From contig DDTQ01000006.1 of the NCBI GenBank assembly GCA_002344125.1, positions 311,652-375,651 on the forward strand: a stretch of DNA of 64,000 nucleotides. The letters run 5' to 3'. Made by a program: the position numbers and the translations under genes. Source of the DNA: Ignavibacteria bacterium UBA2360 (GTDB lineage: Bacteria > Bacteroidota > Ignavibacteria > Tepidaquicellales > OLB5). The notes under the pieces were generated by a model. It saw nothing but the letters and a program-made list of their open reading frames with translations. It made no database searches and had not been told where the DNA came from. Below, piece by piece: positions 35,510-45,325 of this stretch (position 1 is the first letter of the stretch; each line of letters starts with the position of its first letter).

Positions 35510-36986
35510 ATTTGTCTTTTTGTGCAAAAAGGTACAATTCGACTTTTTGGGGAGCGAGATAGTATGTCATATTGAATTCCTGTTCATACCGCGATCTCAG
35601 GTTTTCGATGTTTTGTGAATATCCTATAGTATCAACAGAGCTGTAATCCATCACGACCCAGAATCTTGGAGGCTTTTGAGTACTAATCGAATCCAGCACC
35701 TCTTTCCACCCATATCTGATATTAGCAGCATCAGGAATATGTAATTTTTCCTGCTTCTTATAATAGTCTATTACCCAACCGTTATAATGCGGTTCCACAT
35801 ATAACTTATCTTCCGGCCTGTATTCTTCATTTATCCGGGTGATCAATTCTCTATAATCATCATTTTTAAAGTCAAAAGAATAATGTATAGTTATGCCATA
35901 TACATTAACAGCAAAACAAAGCAGCAGCAGCGTATATGAAACAGGTTTCAACTTCCAAATGTATATTCCATACACCAGGAATATGGAGATAAAAGGTACA
36001 AGAATGCTTAAATATCTATAAAACTCAATTTTTTGCCGAAATGAAATTATCCCCGCAAGCATTAACGGTACAAACAGTACTAACAAGATGAGAACTAAAG
36101 TATTATTGCGCTGTTTATTTCTGTGAACTATCACTCCGGCAATTGAAAATAATACACAAATTGCCGCAAAGTAAGTAATATACTTAACCAGTTCCAGATC
36201 AGTGTAATAATAATACAATCCTAAATTGAGGTCTCTTATATAATTCGCATATTCCGCAAGTATTTGCTGCAGGTTTTGCGGAACCCGCCAGGATTGCCCT
36301 TTTCTCATATGTGTTATAAGATCAGGTATCCAAAGAATATAACCAGCCAAAACTCCAAGCCAAATATATACATATGAAAGTATCTGCTTCCGCAAATACA
36401 GGTTAATTACAATTACATATATAACTTCCGCTGCTAGTATAAAGAATGAAAAATAGTGTGTATAAAGAGCAAAAAGAGTAAAAAAGAGATAAAGCAAAGA
36501 ATACTTATCTCTGAAAATTCTATGATGGTTGTGAGATACATCAGTTAGCTTCATCAGGAAATACACTGATCCGGCATTAAGGAAGAGGTTCATAGCCGCC
36601 ATACGAACTTCCTGTGAATAATAGAGATTGAGTGGTGAAAGCGAATACATTATTAGCACTAAAAAAGCTTGCGCCGTCGGCATAATTCTGCGGCTTAGGG
36701 GATAAATGAAAAATATAGCAGATGAAGTGAAGAATGCTGATAGCAGCCGCATAGCGGCGACAGAATCACCAAAGACGAAATTCCATATTTTAAGTGTAAA
36801 GTAATACAATGGCGGGTGAATATCGTTTGAAGTTCGGACAATTATCTCATAAAAAGAGTCCATGCTTAAATGCCATGAAAAAACTTCATCAAACCAGAGG
36901 TTTTTCTGGGTCAAAAACGCAATTCTTATTGCCAGGCAGAAAGCAAAAATGGAAAAAAGAATTAATCTCTCTGTTTTAGAGTTCAT
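35508..36986 (-). CDS. GT39/ArnT-like membrane glycosyltransferase
   Basis: 492 residues with about ten membrane helices. The N-terminal region has the GT-C hallmark acidic loop (LWFDEVFSWH) followed by DIHPPLYYFTLKIW, characteristic of lipid-phosphate-sugar dependent mannosyl/aminoarabinosyl transferases. A soluble C-terminal segment begins around residue 395. It probably transfers a sugar from a polyprenyl phosphate donor to an envelope acceptor; donor and acceptor are unknown. It is last in a coaX-yjbQ-GT39 run with gaps of 2 and 9 bases. Confidence 0.8.
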   Translation of the reverse strand: MNSKTERLILFSIFAFCLAIRIAFLTQKNLWFDEVFSWHLSMDSFYEIIVRTSNDIHPPLYYFTLKIWNFVFGDSVAAMRLLSAFFTSSAIFFIYPLSRRIMPTAQAFLVLIMYSLSPLNLYYSQEVRMAAMNLFLNAGSVYFLMKLTDVSHNHHRIFRDKYSLLYLFFTLFALYTHYFSFFILAAEVIYVIVINLYLRKQILSYVYIWLGVLAGYILWIPDLITHMRKGQSWRVPQNLQQILAEYANYIRDLNLGLYYYYTDLELVKYITYFAAICVLFSIAGVIVHRNKQRNNTLVLILLVLFVPLMLAGIISFRQKIEFYRYLSILVPFISIFLVYGIYIWKLKPVSYTLLLLCFAVNVYGITIHYSFDFKNDDYRELITRINEEYRPEDKLYVEPHYNGWVIDYYKKQEKLHIPDAANIRYGWKEVLDSISTQKPPRFWVVMDYSSVDTIGYSQNIENLRSRYEQEFNMTYYLAPQKVELYLFAQKDK

Positions 36987-36995
36987 TTTACTGAA

Positions 36996-37415
36996 TTATT
37001 CGCCAATAAACTGAAAAACCACTTTACGCGTTCGTGGTCGTTCATCAAAATCCATAAGTATCACCTGCTGCCATGTGCCTAGCAAAAGCTCTCCATTTAC
37101 GAAAGGGATCGTCTGTGAACATCCAAACAGAGTAGAACGCAGGTGAGCATGTCCATTGTGATCGCCCCAGGTATTGTTATGATGATATTTCTTACCGGCA
37201 GGAATGAATTTGTCAAGCAATTCCGGCATATCCTTCTTCAATCCGGGTTCATATTCAATTGTACTTATTGAAGCCGTAGAACCAACTACAAAAATTGTGA
37301 CATTACCTGATTTCATCTTCGTCTTTTCAAATGCAGAAAAGAGGGAATCTGAGAGATTTATTATATCACACTCCCCTTTTGTACTAAACGAATGATTTTC
37401 AGTAATTATCCTCAT
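36996..37415 (-). CDS. yjbQ: YjbQ/UPF0047 family protein
   Basis: 139 residues, close to the family's usual length. Signature blocks: VFVVGSTASISTIEYEPGL, the His-rich segment HHNNTWGDHNGHAHLRSTL, and LGTWQQVILMDFDERPRTRK at the end. The family has a beta-barrel fold with a metal-site-like His cluster, and thiamine-phosphate synthase side activity is reported for it. The physiological role is unsettled. It lies between coaX and the GT39-like gene. Confidence 0.85.
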   Translation of the reverse strand: MRIITENHSFSTKGECDIINLSDSLFSAFEKTKMKSGNVTIFVVGSTASISTIEYEPGLKKDMPELLDKFIPAGKKYHHNNTWGDHNGHAHLRSTLFGCSQTIPFVNGELLLGTWQQVILMDFDERPRTRKVVFQFIGE

Positions 37416-37417
37416 AT

Positions 37418-38188
37418 TTAAATTTTATTCAGCTTCTTTTGATGTTCCATAATCAAATTGATTCCTTCTAAAACAGTATTTTCCTTGTAAATATACTTAA
37501 AATTTACTTTATTAATCAACAGTTTGGCAGATCCACCCGACAATATAACTCTCAGGCTGCCTTTATATTTCTTTTTAACGGCGGCAACAATCCCTTCGGT
37601 AGCAAATTTCATATAATTTACCAGCCCTGACTGAATTGCCTCGAATGTGTTTGTTCCAATCAGAACTGCATTTTTAGATACATCACTGTACTTCAAAAAT
37701 GGTAATTTGGCTGTATTATGATTCATTGCCATTGATGATGTCAAAATTCCTGGTGCGATAATACCTCCAATGAAATTGCCATTTTTCAGCACCAGATCAA
37801 AAGTATTAGCAGTCCCAAGATCTGCTATTAGCACATTTGATTTCCCTGCCGATAAATGATTTCCTGCGACTGCGTTACATATCCTATCCGCCCCTAAAGT
37901 ATGTGAATTTTTTATTTTAATCCTAATAGGTAACCTCGTTTTAGAACTAATAATTAGCGGAACCATCCTAAAGTTTGTTCTAATGTAATGAGTTATCAGT
38001 TTTTGAGCCTTGTTTGAAACGGAAGCAATCCCTATTGCCTCCACCTTTTGGTTCTTCATGATCCAAGTAAGATATCGTTTGATCTTTTCGAATTCAACTG
38101 AGCGGAAATTTTCTGTCAAATTCAATCTTTTACCATTATGCATGGCAAAATGTGTGAATGTATTTCCTATATCTATGATTAGATTCAT
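37418..38188 (-). CDS. coaX: Type III pantothenate kinase
   Basis: 256 residues, the usual length. It belongs to the ASKHA fold: MNLIIDIGNTFTHFAMHNG carries the phosphate-binding motif, DLGTANTFDLV and GADRICNAVAGNH are family blocks, and GGIIAPGI precedes the second half (VILSGGSAKLL). It catalyses the first step of coenzyme A synthesis. It starts the operon that continues with yjbQ and the GT39-like gene, with only 2 bases before yjbQ. Confidence 0.9.
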   Translation of the reverse strand: MNLIIDIGNTFTHFAMHNGKRLNLTENFRSVEFEKIKRYLTWIMKNQKVEAIGIASVSNKAQKLITHYIRTNFRMVPLIISSKTRLPIRIKIKNSHTLGADRICNAVAGNHLSAGKSNVLIADLGTANTFDLVLKNGNFIGGIIAPGILTSSMAMNHNTAKLPFLKYSDVSKNAVLIGTNTFEAIQSGLVNYMKFATEGIVAAVKKKYKGSLRVILSGGSAKLLINKVNFKYIYKENTVLEGINLIMEHQKKLNKI

Positions 38189-38197
38189 TGGTTAAAA

Positions 38198-38223
38198 AAA
38201 ATGCCTGTAAAAACAGGCATTTT
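38198..38223 (-). terminator. Rho-independent terminator after the ETF/DUF151 genes
   Basis: AAAATGCCTGT / ACAGGCATTTT with an AAA-type loop. It separates the bifunctional nuclease gene from coaX, both on the minus strand. Confidence 0.8.
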
Positions 38224-38250
38224 AGGAAAAATTTAGAAATCAGTTTGTTT

Positions 38251-38865
38251 TTACCTGCTTAACTCTAGTTTTTTGATCTCATCACGCAGCGAAGCTGCCT
38301 TTTCATAGTCTTCGCTGTCAATAGCGGATTTCAGATCGGTTTGCAGTTTGTTCATCTTTCTGGTGTAAGGGTCAGTCACCTTTTCCTGCGCAGCTGCAAC
38401 TTCCGGCTGCTTAAACAGGTCTTCTTCAACACCTTCTTCATCTGATTCTTTATCCGGAACAAAAGCAACTTCATTCATTACATCTTCATTCACATAAATC
38501 GGAACCGCAAATTTTAGAGCAAGCGCGATAGCATCAGAGGGCCTGGAATCTACTTCATCAACACTACCAACATCCATTTTGATCTTAGCGAAGAAAGTAC
38601 CATCCCTAAGCTCATTAATATAGACATAAGAAATTGAAAAACCCAATTGCTCAATAATATTTTTTATTAGATCATGCGTCAAAGGCCGGGGGGGCTTGAT
38701 CCCCTCGAGCTCCAATGCGATATGTTGTGCTTCAAAACTGCCTATTATGATAGGTAAACGTCTTTCACCGCCTATTTCTTTAAGTATCAGCGCATATCCG
38801 CCGCCTCCCGGTGCGGGGGTTGGCGAGAGTCCTAATATATCAACCTGAATTTTATCGTTATCCAT
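38251..38865 (-). CDS. Bifunctional nuclease family protein (DUF151) with UVR motif
   Basis: 204 residues. Residues 5-135 match DUF151: GYALILKEIGGERRLPIIIG, ALELEGIKPPRPLTHDL, and DSRPSDAIALALKFAVPIYV. A linker rich in acidic residues leads to a UvrB/UvrC-type helix pair (KLQTDLKSAIDSEDYEKAAS, LRDEIKKLE), at about 168-203. The family includes nucleases with DNase and RNase activity reported in plants and bacteria. It follows etfA by 21 bases and ends before a terminator, so it is probably co-transcribed with the ETF genes. Confidence 0.85.
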   Translation of the reverse strand: MDNDKIQVDILGLSPTPAPGGGGYALILKEIGGERRLPIIIGSFEAQHIALELEGIKPPRPLTHDLIKNIIEQLGFSISYVYINELRDGTFFAKIKMDVGSVDEVDSRPSDAIALALKFAVPIYVNEDVMNEVAFVPDKESDEEGVEEDLFKQPEVAAAQEKVTDPYTRKMNKLQTDLKSAIDSEDYEKAASLRDEIKKLELSR

Positions 38866-38886
38866 TAAATTCTGATAATTTCATTT

Positions 38887-39864
38887 TTAATTTGAGAGAA
38901 CTTTTTTGAACTCTTCTGTTAAAGCGGGCATAATTTCAAGCGCATCTGCTACAATGCCGTAATCTGCAATCTGAAATATAGGAGCATCTTTATCTTTGTT
39001 GATTGCTACAATACATTTAGAGGATGACATTCCCGCAAGATGCTGTATGGCTCCGCTGATGCCTACCGCAATGTACAGACTTGGTGAAACTGTCTTACCT
39101 GTTTGACCAACCTGGTCTGAATGAGGTCTCCATCCCGCATCAACTATTGCCCTTGAAGCACCGGCTGCGCCGCCAAGTACCTTGGCAAGATCTTCTACCA
39201 GGTAAAAGTTTTCTGGTCCTTTTAGTCCCCTGCCACCTGAAACTACCACATTTGCTTCCGTTACATCCAGTTTTTCATCGCTCACTATAACATCCTTAAC
39301 CTTTACGTTTAGATCACTATCAGTAATTCCCGGATTATGCTGTTCTATTTCAGCGCTTACACCATCAACAGCAACCGGTTTAAACACATTGGGCCTTAAA
39401 GAAAAGATCTTAACCGGTGATGTTACCTTAACATCTATCAGCGCTTTACCAGCATAAACAGGCCTGGTTGCTATTATGTTTCCACCTTCGGTTTTAATCT
39501 CGGTGCAATCAGCAACTAAACCCGCTTCAAGCTTAGCTGAAACCCGGGGAGATAAATCTTTACCCATAGCAGTTGCCGAAAGAATTATAATATCCGCTCC
39601 ACTTGCTTTTGCGGCTTCTGCCAATATTTTGGAGTATGCAGTAGTAGAGTATTTTTCCAATTTCGGATCTTCAGCTATCAATACTTTCTTTATACCATAA
39701 GCACCAAGCTCTGCTGCAGTATTTGCCACTGCATTACCTATTAAAATGGCTTCAGCTTCGAGGCCAAGCTCTGCTGCTAATTTAACAGCTGTTGAAGCTG
39801 TTTCAAATCCGGAATTCTTTATTCTGTTATCACGTGATTCAACAAATGCAAGAATTTTGCTCAT
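38887..39864 (-). CDS. etfA: Electron transfer flavoprotein, alpha subunit
   Basis: 325 residues. The C-terminal FAD domain is clear: VVSGGRGLKGPENFYLVEDL, GASRAIVDAGWRPHSDQVGQ, TGKTVSPSLYIAVGISGAIQ, INKDKDAPIFQIADYGIVAD. With the beta subunit it shuttles electrons from acyl-CoA or other dehydrogenases to the quinone pool or to a bifurcating partner. It overlaps the stop of etfB by one base (39864). No dehydrogenase gene is adjacent. Confidence 0.95.
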   Translation of the reverse strand: MSKILAFVESRDNRIKNSGFETASTAVKLAAELGLEAEAILIGNAVANTAAELGAYGIKKVLIAEDPKLEKYSTTAYSKILAEAAKASGADIIILSATAMGKDLSPRVSAKLEAGLVADCTEIKTEGGNIIATRPVYAGKALIDVKVTSPVKIFSLRPNVFKPVAVDGVSAEIEQHNPGITDSDLNVKVKDVIVSDEKLDVTEANVVVSGGRGLKGPENFYLVEDLAKVLGGAAGASRAIVDAGWRPHSDQVGQTGKTVSPSLYIAVGISGAIQHLAGMSSSKCIVAINKDKDAPIFQIADYGIVADALEIMPALTEEFKKVLSN

Positions 39865-40610
39865 TATATTACCTTAGCTTCCTCTCTTAACAATTTTACA
39901 AGTTCAGGAACAGCCGAAACATCTGTACCCACAATTTTCCCTTTTGATTTGGGTTTGGGAAGTGACATACTTATGGTTTCGGTCTTATTTTCTGTGAAAG
40001 TTGGCTGCCTTTCCTCAATGGCTTTTGATTTAGCTGCCATAATACCTTTGAGGTTTGGATAACGCGGGTTATTCAGTCCGCGCTGAGCAGTAATTGCTAC
40101 AGGTAAAGAAGATTCAACAACTTCCTTCCCACCTTCAATTTCCCTTTCACAAGTAACAGTGTTGCCATCGATATTCAAAGTCACTGCGACACTTATTGAG
40201 GGTAATCCAAGCATTTCTGCAACCAGGCTTCCAACCTGTGAGTCATCATAATCAATCGATTGTTTGCCGAATAAAATTACATCTGCGTTAATTTCTTTCA
40301 GTACATCAGCCAAATTTCTTGCAACAGCATATGAATCCATTTCGGAATCAGATTTTACCAAAATACCTTTTTCGATACCCATTGCATAAGCTTTTTTGAT
40401 CGCTTCTTTGTTCGAATCTTTTCCGACAGAAACCACAACGGTCTCGCCTCCATTTTTTTCTTTCAATTGTAAAGCTGCTTCAACAGCAAATTCATCGTAT
40501 GGATTAATAATGTAAGTCACACCCGCAGGGTCAATAGTTTTTCCGTCAGAACCCACTTTTACTTTAGTAGTAGTATCAGGTACCTGCGAAACACAAACTG
40601 CTATTTTCAT
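39864..40610 (-). CDS. etfB: Electron transfer flavoprotein, beta subunit
   Basis: 248 residues, the usual length. Family blocks: DPAGVTYIINPYDEFAVEAA, AYAMGIEKGILVKSD, ADVILFGKQSIDYDDSQVGS, LPVAITAQRGLNNPRYPNLK. A strong ribosome site (AGGAAGG) lies 8 bases upstream of the ATG. It is first in the etfB-etfA-DUF151 run. Confidence 0.95.
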   Translation of the reverse strand: MKIAVCVSQVPDTTTKVKVGSDGKTIDPAGVTYIINPYDEFAVEAALQLKEKNGGETVVVSVGKDSNKEAIKKAYAMGIEKGILVKSDSEMDSYAVARNLADVLKEINADVILFGKQSIDYDDSQVGSLVAEMLGLPSISVAVTLNIDGNTVTCEREIEGGKEVVESSLPVAITAQRGLNNPRYPNLKGIMAAKSKAIEERQPTFTENKTETISMSLPKPKSKGKIVGTDVSAVPELVKLLREEAKVI

Positions 40611-40722
40611 TGGTTTACCTTCCTGTTAAAAAATATGTAGTTTTTTTGCTTTAATAAACAAAAATAGCGAATTATTGATAAATGTTCAATTCCCAAATTT
40701 ACTCAAAAATGTGCTGAAAAAG

Positions 40723-40751
40723 AAAAGGAACAGCATTGGCTGTTCCTTTTT
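40723..40751 (-). terminator. Rho-independent terminator of the protease gene
   Basis: AAAAGGAACAGC, loop ATTG, GCTGTTCCTTTTT. It lies 24 bases beyond the stop of the minus-strand protease gene. Confidence 0.85.
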
Positions 40752-40774
40752 GGGTTTGAAACGTCATTTTTCAA

Positions 40775-43033
40775 TTACTTAACAAGCACCATTTTATTAA
40801 CCTGCCTGAAATTTCCGGATTGAAGTGAATAAAAGTATATTCCCGATGCAAGATTTGAACCATCAAAATCCACCTGGTATTTTCCCGGCCTGAAATTATT
40901 ATCTGCAATAACCGCAACAACTTCACCAATTGAGTTATAAACCTTTATGGTAATATTTCCTTCTTTGGGAACATCGAAATTTATAATTGTTTTCGGATTA
41001 AATGGATTCGGGTAATTATTATACAATTTGTATGATCCGGGAACAGTACTTCCGATTTGAGTTATTCCGATTGTTGAACGCTTAATAGTAATTATGAATG
41101 CAGAGGCAGCCAGAGTAGTATCTAGGCCATTTGTGGCAGCCACTCTCCAGGTACATCTTAAAGAATCACCTGTGTATCCAATTGAAGATGCAAGGCTATC
41201 CAGAAAACTTTTGCGGAATGTGATTATTGAGTCAGTTCCATTATTATCACTTGTATAGCTGTAATCAAGACTGGTCGCCAGTTTCCTGATCCGAAACGAG
41301 TACTTCACTGAAGGGTCAGAATTAGCCCTTTTCCATGTGAATTGAACCGGTGAGATATCCTGAGAAGAAACTTCAACCGATGATAAACTCGGTGGCGTAA
41401 GAAGTTGAAAAGCTGTCAATGGGACACCGGCAACTTTAACATAATTAACCATTGTAAACGTGTTTGAACCATGTTGATTTGTGACTGTTAAAGAAACAGT
41501 ATAAGCGCCAGTTTGAGTATAGTTAATATTGATAGGATTTTTTACAGAAGAGGTTGAAGGATTTCCACCAGGAAAGCTCCAGCTCCATGAAGTAGGATCG
41601 TAAGGTGATAAATCAAAGAAATTAATATTACCGCCGCCAATGGGTAAATTTGCCGTATCTGAAGTAAAATTTGCGATTGGAGCGGAACCTGTTACAGCAT
41701 TTATTCCATCCAGAGTATTAACGCTGGAGTTATTCGGATCTAACCAGTCTTTCAACTGATTTGTTGATGAACCGCCATACCCCCAAGATTGCGATAATTT
41801 TCCAAACACTTTGCTCACAGCTTGTGGGTTCTCACATTGAGAGGCAACTCCACCGAGATTTTGACCAATCACCCGCTTATTCTGATCATACAACGGGCAT
41901 CCGGAAGAACCACCTTCTGTCATACCAATATCCCAAACTACCTGCCAGAATCCATTTACCAATCTTCCTCCGAATCCATTTGAGTTTTGGGCCGGGTTAT
42001 TATCAATTGATATTTTTTTGTTAGCTCCGCCCGGGTGGTGAATAGCAACTTCGTTTGATGGTTGAGTGCCTGTTCGATCCCAACCGTTAAAGAAGCCGTT
42101 ATACGATGCAGGTAATGATCCGTTGATCTGAACTAGGCGGAAATCTGTCATATAGTTGGCTGCCTTAAGGGTCGCACCTGAAAGTGATTGGGCCAGCGAA
42201 CCTGCTGTGCCCCAACATGTGGGATTTTCGTAATTGAAGAAAAAGACCATACTTGAATGATTATCAGGGCTGCAATGTTCTGCAGTTAAATACAAAAGAC
42301 TCCTATCCTGTAATGTATTGTTCATAAGTGAACCTGTACATAAATAACCTCCGCCGCCTTGTGTGAAAGTGATCCTGGTAACTGATCTTTTTTCTTGAAC
42401 CCATGGAGCTCCAACGGGACAGTTAATGTTTATGTTACACGAAAGTTCTTCTACAGATAATAATCCGTATATATCTTTATATGCATGAACAACCTGACTG
42501 ATATTGAGTTTACCCTTCCCCTTTGAAAAGACAGGTTCATAATATTCAATTACAGTTGAACTACCTCTGGTTGGAGCTGTTGAAAAGTATTTATCCGCAG
42601 TGTTGTTCAACTCTGAGAAAGCACCAAGTAATTCAGACTTATCGGCATTATACAGATACAATAATGCACCTTTAGGCATATAAAAATCCCTGTAAAAAAG
42701 ATTAATAGAATGCGCATCTGGGGAAGTTATCATAAGGCGCCATACCCTGCTGCCATCTGGAAGCTGGCTCCACGTTCCGGAATTTTCAAGAGAATAATTA
42801 ACTTCAAATACTTTGCCATATCGGAATGGAACATCTGTTTTTGCGATATTCTCCCGGTCTTCGTTAAGCATGCTCTCCAGATCAAAAGCTGGCATCGTTT
42901 TGGTATCAAAACTATGTCCTAATTCAGTCAGAGAACTGATTGGCAAACCTCCTGAATTGTATTGAGCGGAAACGGGCAGAGCAAAGAGAAGCAGCAAAAG
43001 TGAAAAGAAGACTTTTAGATTTACTTTATTCAT
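40775..43033 (-). CDS. Secreted trypsin-like (lysyl endopeptidase-type) protease with PKD and T9SS domains
   Basis: 752 residues, signal peptide 1-23 (ending VSAQ). A propeptide-like region (about 25-195) precedes a chymotrypsin-fold domain. The triad is visible: His253 in LTAEHC, Asp297 in TDFRLV and Ser377 in GGSSGCP. Several cysteines suit the disulphides of Achromobacter protease I-like enzymes. A PKD domain follows at about 455-535 (FTSDTANLPIGGGNINFFDL, NPININYTQTGAYTVSLTV), then a fibronectin-like stretch and the T9SS tail (about 670-752, NYPNPFNPKT). It would act outside the cell in protein breakdown. It is a single-gene unit with its own terminator. Confidence 0.85.
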   Translation of the reverse strand: MNKVNLKVFFSLLLLLFALPVSAQYNSGGLPISSLTELGHSFDTKTMPAFDLESMLNEDRENIAKTDVPFRYGKVFEVNYSLENSGTWSQLPDGSRVWRLMITSPDAHSINLFYRDFYMPKGALLYLYNADKSELLGAFSELNNTADKYFSTAPTRGSSTVIEYYEPVFSKGKGKLNISQVVHAYKDIYGLLSVEELSCNININCPVGAPWVQEKRSVTRITFTQGGGGYLCTGSLMNNTLQDRSLLYLTAEHCSPDNHSSMVFFFNYENPTCWGTAGSLAQSLSGATLKAANYMTDFRLVQINGSLPASYNGFFNGWDRTGTQPSNEVAIHHPGGANKKISIDNNPAQNSNGFGGRLVNGFWQVVWDIGMTEGGSSGCPLYDQNKRVIGQNLGGVASQCENPQAVSKVFGKLSQSWGYGGSSTNQLKDWLDPNNSSVNTLDGINAVTGSAPIANFTSDTANLPIGGGNINFFDLSPYDPTSWSWSFPGGNPSTSSVKNPININYTQTGAYTVSLTVTNQHGSNTFTMVNYVKVAGVPLTAFQLLTPPSLSSVEVSSQDISPVQFTWKRANSDPSVKYSFRIRKLATSLDYSYTSDNNGTDSIITFRKSFLDSLASSIGYTGDSLRCTWRVAATNGLDTTLAASAFIITIKRSTIGITQIGSTVPGSYKLYNNYPNPFNPKTIINFDVPKEGNITIKVYNSIGEVVAVIADNNFRPGKYQVDFDGSNLASGIYFYSLQSGNFRQVNKMVLVK

Positions 43034-43169
43034 GTTAAAAATAATTAATTAATTGGATGAATTGGATTAAACTAATTGGTTTTTGAATGAATATTTCAAA
43101 ACCTCAATCTTTACAATATAAATGTTTTTATAAAAGAAGTAAACCCAATTGGAAACTTTCATAAATAAA

Positions 43170-43194
43170 AAAAGCCGTACAACATACGGCTTTT
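43170..43194 (-). terminator. Rho-independent terminator of the lipoprotein gene
   Basis: AAAAGCCGTA, loop CAACA, TACGGCTTTT, 17 bases beyond the stop of the minus-strand lipoprotein gene. Confidence 0.8.
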
Positions 43195-43210
43195 CAGGAA
43201 TTCGGTTTTT

Positions 43211-43972
43211 CTATTTTTTGTAATTTTTCATAATTTCTTCCATCTCTTTAGTTTTATCTTTAAGGTCCTGCAGGTTTTTTCCTCCGTCTTTCATATTTTT
43301 CATATCTTCAAGCATGTTTGTCATATCCATATATTTTACATCCTGAGGAGCTTTGAACATGTCATCAGTTACTGTGATATTCTGTTCAAGTTTAGTTGCT
43401 TTCATGTATGTTTTACCGTCTGTTGTTCCCATTCTGAGAGGAACCGTTTTCTCATAGAGACTGACAGTAAAATTCTTTTCCTTATGCTTATATATCTCGC
43501 ATTTATAACCAATTATCTCTTCCTCACCTATTTTTTCCATCTGGTCAAGGTAATCCCTGAAAGAATTCACATCTACATTATCTTTGGAATCGCTGAATTT
43601 CTTCTTGTCCATTTTCATACCCATTTTAACCCCGGCAATTTCGCTGACGGTATAAACAACATCGCCGCCATCAAAATAAGCTGTTGCAGAAAACTTCTTG
43701 CCGTCAGAATCAAATGTACTTGTTGAGCGGCATTTATCACCGGAATAAATGGCACTAACTGTACCGCTGCCTTTTTCTTTACCGGTTACTTCAAACTCTA
43801 CCATAAATGGTTTATCTTTTGAAAATGATATTTTGTCGTTCGATTCATTTGACTCGTTTTTTTTATCATCAGTTTTTGTAGTACTTTCTTCCTTCTTGCC
43901 GCACCCGGCCAACATCAGAAATGAAAAGGCGAATACAAAAAATATGTTTGGTTTCAAATTGATTTTTTTCAT
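43211..43972 (-). CDS. Lipoprotein, DUF4412-like
   Basis: The frame opens at 44032, but the typical start is the ATG at 43972 (MKKINLKPNIFFVFAFSFLM), giving 253 residues with lipobox LAGC. A polar Lys/Glu/Ser/Asn linker follows, then strands resembling the DUF4412 pattern: KPFMVEFEVTGKEKGSGTVS, YFDGGDVVYTVSEIAGVK, IGYKCEIYKHKEKNFTVSLY, and a charged helical tail (LQDLKDKTKEMEEIMKNYKK). DUF4412 proteins are lipocalin/LolA-like in outline. Function unknown. Confidence 0.65.
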   Translation of the reverse strand: MKKINLKPNIFFVFAFSFLMLAGCGKKEESTTKTDDKKNESNESNDKISFSKDKPFMVEFEVTGKEKGSGTVSAIYSGDKCRSTSTFDSDGKKFSATAYFDGGDVVYTVSEIAGVKMGMKMDKKKFSDSKDNVDVNSFRDYLDQMEKIGEEEIIGYKCEIYKHKEKNFTVSLYEKTVPLRMGTTDGKTYMKATKLEQNITVTDDMFKAPQDVKYMDMTNMLEDMKNMKDGGKNLQDLKDKTKEMEEIMKNYKK

Positions 43973-43988
43973 TTTAGTATGATTTAAA

Positions 43989-44672
43989 TTATTTAGAATA
44001 CAATGGACGATATACATAATCGATTGGATCAACCAGACCTGCCAGCTGAAATCCCTTTAGGCGCAAAGCGCACGAGTCACACTCGCCGCAGGCTTTATCT
44101 TCGTTTGTGTAACAGGACCAGGAAAGACTGAATGGCGCGTTCATTTGCGCTCCTTTTTTAATAATCTCATATTTCTTCATATGGATTATTGGAGTTACGA
44201 TCTCAATTGAAGTTTCAGGTTTGGTACCCAGAGCAATAACTTTATTGAATGCATCATAAAATATCTCTCTGCAATCAGGATACCCGCTTGAGTCTTCTTC
44301 TACAGCGCCTATGAATATCTTTTTGGCATCAATGACTTCTGCCCAGCTCACTGCAATAGACAAGATGTTAGCATTTCTGAATGGTACGTAGGAGGTGGGA
44401 ATCTCTTTTCTGTTCATATCAGCTTTTGAGACTTCAATATCCTTGTCTGTCAATGATGAACCCCCTATTTCAGCAAGGTAATCAATATTAACAACAAGCC
44501 GATTAGTCACGCGGTAATGATCAGCAATATCGTTAAATGCTTTAAACTCACGCTTTTCAGTTCGCTGCCCATAATTCAGATGCAGGAATGCCGGTTCATA
44601 TTTTTCAGCAGCTATAGCTGCGGTGACCAGTGAGTCCATTCCTCCGCTAACGAGAATAACCGCTTTTTCCAT
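43989..44672 (-). CDS. queC: 7-cyano-7-deazaguanine synthase
   Basis: 227 residues. The PP-loop motif is VSGGMDSLVTAAIA at the N-terminus. The zinc site cysteines are in SWSCYTNEDKACGECDSCAL near the C-terminus. QueC converts 7-carboxy-7-deazaguanine to preQ0 with ATP and ammonia. Its ATG overlaps the last base of queE (44672). It is third in the order queD-queE-queC. Confidence 0.95.
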   Translation of the reverse strand: MEKAVILVSGGMDSLVTAAIAAEKYEPAFLHLNYGQRTEKREFKAFNDIADHYRVTNRLVVNIDYLAEIGGSSLTDKDIEVSKADMNRKEIPTSYVPFRNANILSIAVSWAEVIDAKKIFIGAVEEDSSGYPDCREIFYDAFNKVIALGTKPETSIEIVTPIIHMKKYEIIKKGAQMNAPFSLSWSCYTNEDKACGECDSCALRLKGFQLAGLVDPIDYVYRPLYSK

Positions 44673-45325
44673 TACACGCCCCTTGTTTCAGGATGCCAGA
44701 TATATTTATGCATTTGAAGCTGGAATCTCACATTAAGTTTATCCTGCAATATCCATTCTGCCAGCTGAATATTTTCAACTTTATCAAAAACTGGTGAAAG
44801 TAAAACCTGTTCAACTTTATTTAACAGATCATACGTCAAAATGATATCCTTTACCCATTCATAATCTTTACGGCTGCCAATTACAAATTTAACTTCATCA
44901 GTAGACTTAAGATGCTGAATATTTTCATACCTGTTCTTTTTTTCCATTCTGCTGTATGGAGTCTTCAGATCCATAATGACTTTGACCCGTTTATCAATAT
45001 TTTCAATTGGTAACGAACCGCCTGTTTCTATCAGCACTTCATAACCTAAATCACACAATTCCTTAATCAAATTATGCACATTTTCCTGAACCAGCGGTTC
45101 TCCGCCAGTGATCTCAACAAGTTTGCAATTGAATGATTTGACTTCATCAACAATATCATCAATTGATCTATCTACCCCTTCGTAGAAAGCATATTCAGTA
45201 TCACAATACACACAGCGTATGTTGCAATAGGTTAATCGTACAAACACGCAAGGCAATCCTGCCTTGGTTGACTCACCCTGAATAGAGTGGAAAATTTCGT
45301 TGATCTTTAACACAGGAGACCTCAT
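44672..45325 (-). CDS. queE: 7-carboxy-7-deazaguanine synthase (radical SAM)
   Basis: 217 residues. The radical SAM cysteines are CNIRCVYC (C-x3-C-x2-C), preceded by FHSIQGESTKAGLPCVFVRL, the hallmark of QueE; EITGGEPLVQ follows. It rearranges 6-carboxytetrahydropterin to 7-carboxy-7-deazaguanine. The ATG comes directly after the TAG of queD with no gap. Confidence 0.95.
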   Translation of the reverse strand: MRSPVLKINEIFHSIQGESTKAGLPCVFVRLTYCNIRCVYCDTEYAFYEGVDRSIDDIVDEVKSFNCKLVEITGGEPLVQENVHNLIKELCDLGYEVLIETGGSLPIENIDKRVKVIMDLKTPYSRMEKKNRYENIQHLKSTDEVKFVIGSRKDYEWVKDIILTYDLLNKVEQVLLSPVFDKVENIQLAEWILQDKLNVRFQLQMHKYIWHPETRGV